Part shown: piece after piece, positions 39,501 to 44,909 of the stretch
Position numbering within the stretch: position 1 is the first letter of the stretch
Layout: each line of letters opens with the position of its first letter
Assembly: GCA_020628865.1 (NCBI GenBank)
Contig: JAHDEJ010000023.1
Coordinates: 2,578 to 66,577 of the forward strand
Direction: 5' to 3'
Length of the DNA stretch: 64,000 nucleotides
Origin: Acidimicrobiales bacterium
Lineage (GTDB): Bacteria > Actinomycetota > Acidimicrobiia > Acidimicrobiales > SHLQ01
Notes under the pieces: model-generated
Seen by the model: the letters and a program-made list of their open reading frames with translations, nothing else
Databases searched by the model: none
Told to the model about the DNA's origin: nothing
Position numbers and translations under genes: made by a program

Positions 39501-41006
39501 GATGCCGTGGGCGGCCCGTACGTGGTCGAGGTGACCGGCACCGATGTACTCGGTCTGCAGACCGTTGAAACGGCGTCCTATACCGTCACGGAACTGACGG
39601 TCACCGTCAGCCCGGACAACCTGGATCTGCTGTCGGGCCTGTACACCGGACCGGTCGAGGTGACCGTCGATGGCGGTGGGTTCCCGACCGAGTACACGCT
39701 CAACGGCGGTACCCCGGTTGCGATTCCGGCTGCCGGTGGCACCTTCACCATCACGGCGGAGGAGGTCACCGAGTGGGCGGTCACCCGGGCGGCTGACGGA
39801 GCCGAGGCCACGGGTACGGTCGAGATCGACACGACCGCTCCCACCGCCTCGCTGATCGCGCCGGCCGACGGCGCCGACTTCATTCCCGGGACGGTTCCGG
39901 CCATCGACTTCGACTGCACCGACCGCAACCTCAGCACGTGCGAGGCGACGGTTGACGGAGCTCCCGTGACGCTCGGCGCCGCGCTGCCCGACGCCGTCGG
40001 GTCGTACGACATCGTCGTGACCGGCACGGATGCGGTCGGCCTCACCACCACGGCCACCGGCACCTACACGGTGACGGTGCCGCCGGGCGATCCGATCATC
40101 GTGACCGACATCGAGATCGACGGTGTGGCCGAGCCGGGTGAACCGGTCGACATCTGGGGCTCGTTCATTGGAGGTGTTGCGCCGTACTCGATCAGCGTGG
40201 ACTGGGGCGACGCCGCCGCTGGCACCTGCGCCGAAGGCACCTGCAACATCGAGGCGCCCACGGTGGATGAGGACGGCATGTTCGACGCCGGCTACGTCTA
40301 CCCGGTCGGCGGTGCGTACACGGTCAGCGTGACCATCACCGACGCTGCCGGTTCCTCGGTTGTGGAGACCCTGACGTCGGCCACCTGCACGATCACCGGT
40401 ACCAACGGACCCGACGTGCTCCGTGGCACCACCGGCGACGACGTGATCTGTGGCTTCGCCGGCAACGACCGTCTCTACGGTCGGGGTGGCAACGACATCA
40501 TCTTCGGTGGCTCCGGTCGTGACCGGCTCTACGGCCAGAACGGCAACGACATCCTCTTCGGTGGTCGTGACAACGACATCCTCTACGGATCGTTCGGCGA
40601 CGACGAGATGAGTGGTGGTCGTGGCGTGGACACGCTGATCGCCGGGGACGGCGATGACATCCTGAAGGGTCGACAGGACAACGACTGGATGTACGGCCAG
40701 AACCACAACGACACGCTCATCGGCAACCGGGGCAACGACCGGATGTTCGGCGGCACCGGCAACGACATCATGGATGGCGGTCGCGGGGATGACCGCATGT
40801 ACGGTCAGGCCGGCAACGACATGATGGACGGCGGCAACGGCAATGACCTCATGTATGGCGGCAACAACAACGACATCATGAATGGTCAGAACGGTGACGA
40901 CGACATCTATGGAGGTCGTGGCAACGACACCATCGATGGCGGGGCCGATTCCGACCTGTGTCGTGGAAACAACGGAACCGACACGTTGGTGGGCTGCGAG
41001 TTCTAG
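27573..41006 (+). CDS. Giant secreted/surface protein: FG-GAP propellers, PISSL pentad array, C25-like peptidase, Ig/PKD modules, RTX repeats
   Basis: 4477 residues, about 460 kDa. A membrane/signal segment is at about 31-50 after a basic stretch. A beta domain (about 70-250) precedes about two dozen FG-GAP-like repeats (about 255-1830; DRFGAVIA, ANDxGAV patterns). The PISSL array is at 1900-2374, flanked by more degenerate leucine-rich pentads. A DUF11-like domain (about 2640-2730), a pre-peptidase C-like domain (about 2760-2925) and a caspase-fold peptidase domain (about 2930-3390; candidate dyad His3222/Cys3269) follow. Three Ig-like modules (about 3670-4170), a PKD-like domain and about twenty calcium-binding RTX nonapeptides end the protein. 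It is probably an exported adhesin or self-processing surface protein. No frameshift is seen. A two-component pair is divergent upstream. Confidence 0.9.
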   Translation: MTGFTVSGVSGVSGGQGLRRKPLSTAKRLQTTVAVLAVVMLFASLLAVVQRGDYLESVAEAPTRDLVNPADTLTSAEAALLEQLARVGDGITLEGANGETTSLDGRFMLAGAAFETDSGSSFSVVTSSWMGAEITSAAEPVLEGDRIVYAHDGLTEWWVRNGRGYEQGWTVDAPPADGSTDLTLDIIFEGAATTQLSPTTVELILGDGTRAWYRNLHAFDAEGTPLPAYLTTQGSQVTVTVEAEGAVYPVTIDPIIDADQEINAPATAVGDRFGAVIATADSLMVVGLPNADRDSGADQGADRGRVELFGWTGATWQLLDTADYPGTGSAQFGFSVDIVSDSVVVVGAPGDDANGTDSGAVFIYNVAGGDTLALEQTVYKCDPAGGTCDGTATGGFGGEWFGFDVGISANKHLVVGAPGVDLSTPGEAFVFTPTIGQYALPAGGELAQLATIGNGDRFGEAVDITESDELVLVGAPGNDEGGATDTGEAWLFNLAAADTYALAAREVGPSFTNDYQYGAAVAIGHIDNDQANPAIAAIGGPFTSRRTLNSPAFSGTVEVKNATAAGFDSVALGDISSAGVQDGFGFSLEVDTNLVIVGRPFESDVAVDAGAVDVYEYLPAGDTMDNGGGGANAAPLAAASNVVQDESDVLGWSVGWLFDDDLVVAGAPGGEDTTNGRTAPDAGYVASWTPGGSTTSVTSGLLTSRADDRFGGAVAINGNRMAVLASGDEQNAPGQLGAVLFYERATELDPWSFDTAVAVPAADTLGSPEPTVVDVPYGSLDMKGNFLVVGMADEGDEFENGAVAVYFHNGTTWVLRDQFNASVANTSVDEYGGFGTDVAITADGDWVAVGFPGADGSPAPCDFPDCGSVVILGWNGGGYDFDAETGSPDGDANGRVGITVDIDQIPGSTNYRVISGVLVGADAVHSWTFDPADAGGTLALEASISTLIDQGESVALDGNRLVAAQSSTASDIAIVADFAEGAWVPRTLTTAELAPTGVAIPNQFVDVVGDYAVVGRADNAGGEVGIWFNDPAHGWGFDEALSGWADGPLDRVQPGGRASGDGIGFSVAAGATVGGGIEVVTGAPNDPTAGSNAGAVYAFDATYTGTAEPANKITSDTIGSGLLGAEIAMQDASLLVAIVAEPGSSRMQYLQQVGGVWSIEETFDYASPVVDVDFASNGNAAVVLENGEVHMHQHSCVTLVPNPPSCNLSGALTVGNTFGGTEASVTVSGSDVMIGVPDGGADRLVQLDFGDGSAFPTGGPAGAVDADDFGFDMDSDDGGDGLTIIGAPGFDQGDGVDSGAVYIYDSQNFSYDLRIDAPAGGGRFGQSVAIDENRLAIGASSLNTDGSFDGAVYIYDYDPAGPTATLIDTLEPSGGSGLSGWGFSVDLDGDVLVTGATGYEEGGIAFRDGSAQVYSYDGASWVETNRLDHPDDEGGDQAGYAVAVVGTDVLVGVRSDDNPQGNNAGAVYSYTATLADPAVANRLLADSATSSGFGRHIDIDGSVAVITEHDGGAMQIYDLVGADWVFRQRIDGFAESVRDVSIDGTRIAVIDRIGNELFLFEESGGTFSAFATRSLGSGVPESVVLDGDDIFVGLLSSATNLPIEHHLWAGGTVAVPTLAGSADAGWSIAKEGNLVFVGARFWDNTPDDNAGRVHIYDTSVPAWTGVITADRAGSLFGADLAASNGRLAVGYPGGEGPDPTGPNPTDFTGIVEVYNNLTPTGADLEQVVTGSNQDIADSFGTKVDIDGDIIAVGAPATSYDGVRRGQVVMFAFDGTSFVEAETLRSGTDSTGSDLFGHDVAVSGLNVIAGAFQHDNTRGTDAGAAYYYQTAGVPIVDDPALTFSLDLGAGNTGSVTVAANGIAVSEFNAEVLEAAGDDGTSIAAAPLSSTSTAGTTLESVPISSLPISSLAADPASLLGSIPLIEIGLSTPGGWPALFEASGSSLADVPINDLRLSDVFRSGEPAGTTLSSTPISSLDVSGTPISSLPISSLYLGGLTLEALSADVDWCGILAGFIDGTCDDTSLTLFEASISGAPISSLPISSLPISSLPISSLAEGIRSLPISSLDLEASPISSLPISSLPISSLPISSLPISSLPISSLDLEGLPISSLPISSLELSNTPISSLPISSLPISSLPISSLKLRNVPISSLPISSLPISSLPISSLPISSLFIAEAPISSLPISSLSGYTDWCEYLADLDLGYDCTHAATETDFLNNTSIIDLGLRGIPISSLPISSLPISSLPITNVPISSLPISSLPISSLPISSLPISSLDLTGTPISSLSTVGATTLAQVPISSLDVAGSPISSLPISSLPISSLDLANLPISSLPISSLPISSLPISSLVLGGTPISSLPISSLDLAGTPISSLPISSLSETIAFDCNLVDCSVDTLLDAVLSGAVDPTSVSIEDLRPYLGDIRVSEISGALLGFTEQDVLDALALETGTFDSLLGYADLTLGELPLADPIVAGLLLGDLNDALWSVRLSDLVGVIIDPTTGAPFANADVESVLTAFRDGFTDLNDLEHFGDVTLGDIIDGETTFEYGDLGPILELVHITDQLGDVTGPGGDLDELTEIELGGLTLLDLIGLTNADMTLEELITEGQNSGALFGFDISDFLLLLLSIDATQFSDINFTEVESGTLPPGVIEPLNFEAVFTVTGTEVTRSVEVTVQIPGSATYIPGSALLSAGGSDLALEPDVDGNLLTWTVPLVEADVQNTITFQVTPTVSLGSNSLAATSRIVGTEVSEVAFNAVAIEEPLESNDFQLPNRDADTTDVDEAVDTLYLTYISSETDNDVFRVDVAEGDELAIQLSSLSADLDFALYGRPTDTTVGAALSGTSDEAPISPITNPDQDESESEPVNDFRRLDEDDPTLQFIAVSNAPGTETELLVTDALPAGTYFIQVYGANGATNVDPAALQVQILEAEVRPNCAAVGAGTITAASGTDQLGPANANTVFLVNQQRMEHYYGTDGVDTVTEVKNFATWLNGPNGPAGVTASVIAVDSYGAVQSAYAAWDADPGCTPESVNGVVGAINGVLDPLRGDLEHLVVVGGDPIIPMARLLDETTIANEYDFRHEFIGDNLVGANPDEINALSASFWDRTYLSDEPYGETAARDLGNRFLYVTDIALGRLVETPAEIEGMLAHFQNFDGQLDAQTAAVLGYDFLVDSSEQIAADLADPALGITVDDELADGLDAGGAKWDKDDAADKVVPTAGSAPDLISLNGHFDHYRALPADGDQVPNFNDNFLADTVINEIAATPSILQGSIIFSMGCHGGLSVSDLQIGDAGDNTNGDWAQAFASDQAIFLGNTGFGYGDTEAVAYTEALLARFAELAVRPTDLGGGQQTTIGQALAFAKNDYSSDLSVFSVYDEKALMEMTFYGLPFYTVDLGTVVAPPVPDNTTAPDGTGIETLGVNADASNDLNTEDRGSFWSNPDESGDPQTIVTPGRPIQPSLTTDVSVVDAVDSTELGQIAHGAVVLGMDSTYQSGVDPVIAAVVFNESDEAPEPDVGDVVFPAKPVTINTSTTPGGQRQSLVLATGQFDSNGSTQRLDDNINAVVYYSDPAETDFDAPTIGVVESNFDPVTDLLTITLTADDTANDVVRVYVLAAADPGAGSVTWTGLDLVRTPGTNEWSGSLSIPGDEVEFLIQAVDSAGNVGFATNKARNFVDDGTEEPAPPAPDLTITVPAPGPEGWYTGPVSVTVDSGDLDATFEISPGGTSTPITGGGFTIDGQGILEWTVIASDGQEATGTVRIDSTAPAATLAPPADGATYEVSAVPAVGYSCADPSLVSCSASVSGPGGAVALAPGDALPTDLGAYTVTVIATDVFNNQATATASYTVVADPLDPLDVTVSPANLDVGTGLYTGDVEVTVVSETDVEYTINGAAPVTIVAPGGSFTITDEGVSNWTVTRAADGAGDGGSVEIDTTAPVVTITAPIDAEIYTPGNVAAIDFECTDANLAIVDPCVATIDGVPIADGDPLPDAVGGPYVVEVTGTDVLGLQTVETASYTVTELTVTVSPDNLDLLSGLYTGPVEVTVDGGGFPTEYTLNGGTPVAIPAAGGTFTITAEEVTEWAVTRAADGAEATGTVEIDTTAPTASLIAPADGADFIPGTVPAIDFDCTDRNLSTCEATVDGAPVTLGAALPDAVGSYDIVVTGTDAVGLTTTATGTYTVTVPPGDPIIVTDIEIDGVAEPGEPVDIWGSFIGGVAPYSISVDWGDAAAGTCAEGTCNIEAPTVDEDGMFDAGYVYPVGGAYTVSVTITDAAGSSVVETLTSATCTITGTNGPDVLRGTTGDDVICGFAGNDRLYGRGGNDIIFGGSGRDRLYGQNGNDILFGGRDNDILYGSFGDDEMSGGRGVDTLIAGDGDDILKGRQDNDWMYGQNHNDTLIGNRGNDRMFGGTGNDIMDGGRGDDRMYGQAGNDMMDGGNGNDLMYGGNNNDIMNGQNGDDDIYGGRGNDTIDGGADSDLCRGNNGTDTLVGCEF
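33270..34694 (+). repeat. 15-bp tandem coding array (PISSL pentads)
   Basis: Inside the giant gene, residues 1900-2374 contain about 50 copies of Pro-Ile-Ser-Ser-Leu, in blocks of one to six, broken by single five-residue units such as DLEAS, ELSNT, KLRNV, DLTGT and DVAGS that keep the period of five. Codon use varies (ATCAGCAGC and ATCTCGTCG alternate), so the peptide, not only the DNA, seems to be under selection. Three Cys-pair inserts interrupt or end the array (Cys2008/2019, Cys2193/2205, Cys2382/2387). Confidence 0.95.
40399..41003 (+). repeat. RTX calcium-binding nonapeptide repeats at the giant protein's C-terminus
   Basis: Residues from about 4277 to the end follow the G-G-x-G-(N/D)-D-x-(I/L/M)-x pattern about twenty times (for example GGSGRDRLYG, GGTGNDIMDG, GGRGDDRMYG). 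Such repeats form a calcium-loaded beta-roll that folds outside the cell. Many units have Asn or Arg in place of the first glycine, which suggests weaker or structural calcium sites. Confidence 0.92.
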
Positions 41007-41010
41007 GCGA

Positions 41011-41041
41011 GGCCGGGTGCACTCACAAAGTGCGCCCGGCC
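41011..41041. terminator. Bidirectional hairpin terminator between the giant gene and the cyclase gene
   Basis: GGCCGGGTGCACT (41011-41023) pairs with AGTGCGCCCGGCC (41029-41041) in a 13-bp stem with one T-G wobble and a CACAA loop. It fills most of the 40-bp gap between the convergent stops at 41006 and 41047. No T-tract is present, as is usual in high-GC actinobacteria. Confidence 0.7.
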
Positions 41042-41046
41042 GCGGC

Positions 41047-44000
41047 TTACTGAGCGTCCAGAGGTGGCAGTTCTCGTAGTTTGACCACACCGAGCGAGTC
41101 GAGAATCTGCCGCGCTTCAAGCGCATAGGCGGGGGTTGGGTCGACATGGTCGAGCAGCCGCAGCGAGAGCGCCCGCTCATAGCCTTCCTGACTCTGCGCC
41201 GCCGATTGAAGTGCGGTCATGTCGGAACCGGGCTGAGCCAGCGAGAAGATGGCGAGGAGATACTGCCACCGTGGTAGCAGGGTGTCAGGGAGCCGATCCT
41301 TGAAGGACTCCATTTCGGACGCAGATATCGAGTCCGAGGCGATCTGCACCTCGACGAGACGAAACTCGGCTTCTAGGGCGACATCCGACAAGCCGAGTTC
41401 GAGAAGGTCCGCGTGCGCTTGCTGAAGCAATGGGAGCGCAGCAGCGTCGTCGTTCATTCGATGGAGGTTGGTACCCATGTACATGCGGACCATTGCTGAT
41501 CCCATGGGGTATCGGCCCCCGTCGAAGTTCCGCCGGGCTTGTTCGAATCCGCTTTGGGCCCGTTCCCAATGGCCTTGGTCGGAGAGAATCTCGGCTGCAT
41601 TGACCGTGCCGAGCATGCCGTCGATCGCCGAACCCGCACGAAGTCCTGCTGCGGTTGCCTGTTCGTAGTACTCGGCTGCACTGGTCCATTCACCTGCGAA
41701 GTAGTGCTCGATACCCAGATTGTTCAGGACAGATGCCTGACGTTCGTAGTCGCCGAGTTCGACGAAGAACTCCAACGCTCTGGGGCCGTAACCGATCCGA
41801 TCGGAACGTCCCAGGTAGATGGTTGCGAGGTGGAGACGGTGGAGCGCTCGGGCCATCGCGGGAAGGTCGTTTGCATCTTCCGCTGCGCCGAGCGCAAGGC
41901 GCGCATCGATGATGCACGCCTGGTTGTCGTCTTGGCGATGTCGGAGCCCAGCTCGCTGGTAGTGGAGGCTCGATCGCAGTTCGAGTTCCTCGCTGCGATC
42001 GATCGTGGACTCTTCGAGCTCCTCGATCGCACGCTGGTACCAGGAGTCTGCAACTCGATACCGACCCTGTTTCTCGCGAAGGCTCCCGATTCGGAGGATC
42101 GCAGTGATCGCGATGTCGGGACCGACGGGAGCCCGCCGGGCCTTGTTGAAGGCGACCTCGGCTTCGTCGAACTGACCGAGGATTTCCAGCACGTCACCGT
42201 GCGCAAGGCTCACCCGTGCGACCTCGAGCCGATCGAGAGTCCGAAGTCGTTGAGAAGCTTCGAGCGCTCGAGCGTAGCTGGCCGCCGCTTCGACGTTCGC
42301 GGCTTGGGCCGAGGCCCGGTCGCCGGCCGCGACGCCATACGACCACGTCTTCTGTCGATCCCCGCCGACGAGGAAGTGCGCGGCGAGGAGGCCCGCAATC
42401 GAGAATGGATCGGTCGCTGAAGACTCCAAGTGTTGACCGACCCGGAGATGTAGTCGCGTGCGCTGCCGAAAGGGCAACCCTTCGTAGGAGACCTCCTGGT
42501 AAAGCGTGTTCTCGAATTCGTAGGCGCCCCGGGCCGACTCGCTGACGAAGGCGGTGAGTTCGTCGAGCGCATCGAGAGGGTGATCGGTAACGGCAGAAAG
42601 ATCGGAGCGACTGAATTGGTTGCCGAGAACCGAGGCGACGCGAAGCAGATGCCGGGCGTCGGCGCTGAGGGCGTCGATACGAGCGGAAATGAGCTGCTCG
42701 ACCGAGTCGGGGATGTCATCGCCATCGCTCGACTCGACCGCCTTGGTCAGCTCGAGCGCATACAGCGGGTTGCCGAGTGCCTGAGGCACAATTCGGTCGA
42801 GGACCGTATCGGGCAGGTCTGTCGTCGAGGCTTCGATCACCAAGGACCGGACGAGCTCGTCGGGTAGAGGTTCAAGCGTGATCGTTCGACGGGTGGCCGG
42901 GTCGTCATCGATTGCCCAGTTGCCATCCGGACGAGAGCTGATCAGTGCGGTCCAGCGGTTGCTGGTCTGGTGCTGAAGGGTGTACTCGAGGAAGTCTCCG
43001 GACGCATCGTCGACCCATTGCATGTCCTCGAGGATGAAGATGACGTCCTCGGGCAACACGGCTCGGATGAAACGGGCCGAGACCTGATGGATCCGGTCGC
43101 GCAGGAACTTCGCATCGATCGCCGACGCCTCGGGTGTCGGATCGACCTCAGCCCCGGCCGGGATCGCGAGGATGGGCAACATCGGTAGGAGATCAGGCTG
43201 ATGGTGGCGGACCGCCTTGTAGAGCAGCTCGCCCGCCGTGACCGGATCGGCGTTGGCTTCGATCTCGGCGGTGCGTCGCAGAACGATCTGCAACAGCGCA
43301 TACGGTGTGCTGGCCGAATACGGCGAGCAATGCGCCTCGATCTTCTCGATCATCCGTCGGCTCACTTCAACACGCAGCTCGTCGAGCAGTCGGGTCTTGC
43401 CGGACCCCGCCGGCCCAACCAGCTGAACGGCGTACCGGTCGGATTCGAGCGCGTCGATCAGCGCCGCAAGCTCGTCGTCACGGCCGATGAGGGGAGCTAC
43501 TGGGGCCTGTTTCTGCACCCAGTCGGTCGTGCCGAACACGTAGCTGGCCCGCATGGGTTCGGTCTTGCCCTTGACCAGGAAGGGCTCGATCTCTTCAGCC
43601 GCGTAGATCGTCCGAGTGTCGGCGAGCACGTCGTCGACGGCAACGATGTCCTTGTTGGCCGCCTTGCCGAGCATGCGGGCCGCGGTGTTCACGGGATCGC
43701 CCATGAGCGTGTACGTGCGGCGGAAGGGCGAGCCGAGGAAGCCGGCGAAGACCCGACCGCGTTGGACGCCGATCTTGATCGTGAACGGCGTGGTCAGCTT
43801 GGTGATCCGAAGTGCCGCTTCGAGCATGGCCTCGCTCGTGTTGCCCTCGGTGTAGGGAGCACCGGCGCAGAGGACGAACTTGAGCCCATTGGGTGCGATG
43901 TCGGTGTGGAGTGGGGTGACACCGAATTCGGCGCACGACTCGACGACGGCATCGACCAGATCGCCGAGCGCGTCGCACGTGTCTGCTGCTCCATGGTCGA

Positions 44001-44802
44001 TGAGATGCTCATCGAGGCCAGTCACACTGAGGAAGCCAACGGTGACGATCCGATGTTCACCACCGAGTCCGGCGAATCCTTCGAAGTGGGTCCCGACCGA
44101 TTCGGGAACCAGGGTGGCCAGGTCGGCGCCGTCCGTTTCCCGAACGAGCGGCCCCGACTGGTGCTGATCGACCGCGCCCGAAATGATCCACCCGCCGGCG
44201 TGATCGGCCACGCGTAGCGCGTCTGGCAGTGCGTCGGCGATGGCATTCGAGACGACCGTGTCGCCCTTCTCGGCTTCGCCTTCGAGGTGGATCACGTGGC
44301 TCGCGTTCGTGCCGGTGATGATCAGGTCCCGCTGGCTCGACCCGACCAGAAACGCTTCGAACGGCCCTTCGGACGCACCGACCGTCATCGTCAGGTTGGC
44401 CCGCTTGGCGGCCGGAGAGGAGTGCAGCGCGTGCTGCATGTCGAGGCCGGCAGCGGCCACGCGGGTCATGTGATCCTCACCCCGGAAGAGCACGAGCAAG
44501 GCATCGCCACCGAACTTGATGACCTCGCCGCTGTAGGCATACGCCGCGTCGATCAGCTCGGTGAAGCAGATGTTGATGAGTTCGGTGATCTCCTCGGCGC
44601 CAGCCTTGCCCTTCGCGGCGAGCTTCTCCGACAGCGCCGTGAAACCCGAGATGTCGGCAGACAGCATCGAGCCCTCGATGGTCCGGTGATGATTCCCCGG
44701 TTCACGGGCCATTTCGACGGCCAACTGGGGAACCAGGGACGCGAAGCGCTCCGCATCGTCGGCAGACCTGTTGCGCTCGTCGGTCACCGTCACGTGTCCC
44801 AC
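41047..44802 (-). CDS. Soluble-adenylyl-cyclase-like protein: two class III cyclase domains, AAA ATPase, TPR-like helices
   Basis: 1251 residues from GTG 44802. Cyclase domain C1 (about 45-190) has both metal aspartates, Asp50 (SADISGF) and Asp100 (FGGDALLVLF). C2 (about 245-410) lacks them but has the transition-state pair in GDPVNTAARM. The two should form one composite active site making cAMP. An AAA/NTPase domain follows (P-loop VGPAGSGKT, Walker B-like VIFILEDMQWVDD), then about 500 residues of helical TPR-like repeats. The order and domain asymmetry match mammalian sAC, where the catalytic core responds to bicarbonate and calcium. Whether this protein does is unknown. Confidence 0.88.
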   Translation of the reverse strand: MGHVTVTDERNRSADDAERFASLVPQLAVEMAREPGNHHRTIEGSMLSADISGFTALSEKLAAKGKAGAEEITELINICFTELIDAAYAYSGEVIKFGGDALLVLFRGEDHMTRVAAAGLDMQHALHSSPAAKRANLTMTVGASEGPFEAFLVGSSQRDLIITGTNASHVIHLEGEAEKGDTVVSNAIADALPDALRVADHAGGWIISGAVDQHQSGPLVRETDGADLATLVPESVGTHFEGFAGLGGEHRIVTVGFLSVTGLDEHLIDHGAADTCDALGDLVDAVVESCAEFGVTPLHTDIAPNGLKFVLCAGAPYTEGNTSEAMLEAALRITKLTTPFTIKIGVQRGRVFAGFLGSPFRRTYTLMGDPVNTAARMLGKAANKDIVAVDDVLADTRTIYAAEEIEPFLVKGKTEPMRASYVFGTTDWVQKQAPVAPLIGRDDELAALIDALESDRYAVQLVGPAGSGKTRLLDELRVEVSRRMIEKIEAHCSPYSASTPYALLQIVLRRTAEIEANADPVTAGELLYKAVRHHQPDLLPMLPILAIPAGAEVDPTPEASAIDAKFLRDRIHQVSARFIRAVLPEDVIFILEDMQWVDDASGDFLEYTLQHQTSNRWTALISSRPDGNWAIDDDPATRRTITLEPLPDELVRSLVIEASTTDLPDTVLDRIVPQALGNPLYALELTKAVESSDGDDIPDSVEQLISARIDALSADARHLLRVASVLGNQFSRSDLSAVTDHPLDALDELTAFVSESARGAYEFENTLYQEVSYEGLPFRQRTRLHLRVGQHLESSATDPFSIAGLLAAHFLVGGDRQKTWSYGVAAGDRASAQAANVEAAASYARALEASQRLRTLDRLEVARVSLAHGDVLEILGQFDEAEVAFNKARRAPVGPDIAITAILRIGSLREKQGRYRVADSWYQRAIEELEESTIDRSEELELRSSLHYQRAGLRHRQDDNQACIIDARLALGAAEDANDLPAMARALHRLHLATIYLGRSDRIGYGPRALEFFVELGDYERQASVLNNLGIEHYFAGEWTSAAEYYEQATAAGLRAGSAIDGMLGTVNAAEILSDQGHWERAQSGFEQARRNFDGGRYPMGSAMVRMYMGTNLHRMNDDAAALPLLQQAHADLLELGLSDVALEAEFRLVEVQIASDSISASEMESFKDRLPDTLLPRWQYLLAIFSLAQPGSDMTALQSAAQSQEGYERALSLRLLDHVDPTPAYALEARQILDSLGVVKLRELPPLDAQ

Positions 44803-44909
44803 CTGAATCCCACACCTGATGGTACTTCAGGATCCACCGGCGAGTCCGACGCCTGGTGGTCAATTCACACGGCAATCACATGCCGCAGATGAGCAGCGAA
44901 ACCCGGCGT

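Noticed and set aside
35625-41180. Reverse frame of 1851 codons opposite the 3' part of the giant gene
   Set aside because: The forward strand encodes Ig-like and RTX repeats with conserved patterns; the reverse product is a Val/His/Arg/Asp-rich shadow without domains and runs into the cyclase gene.
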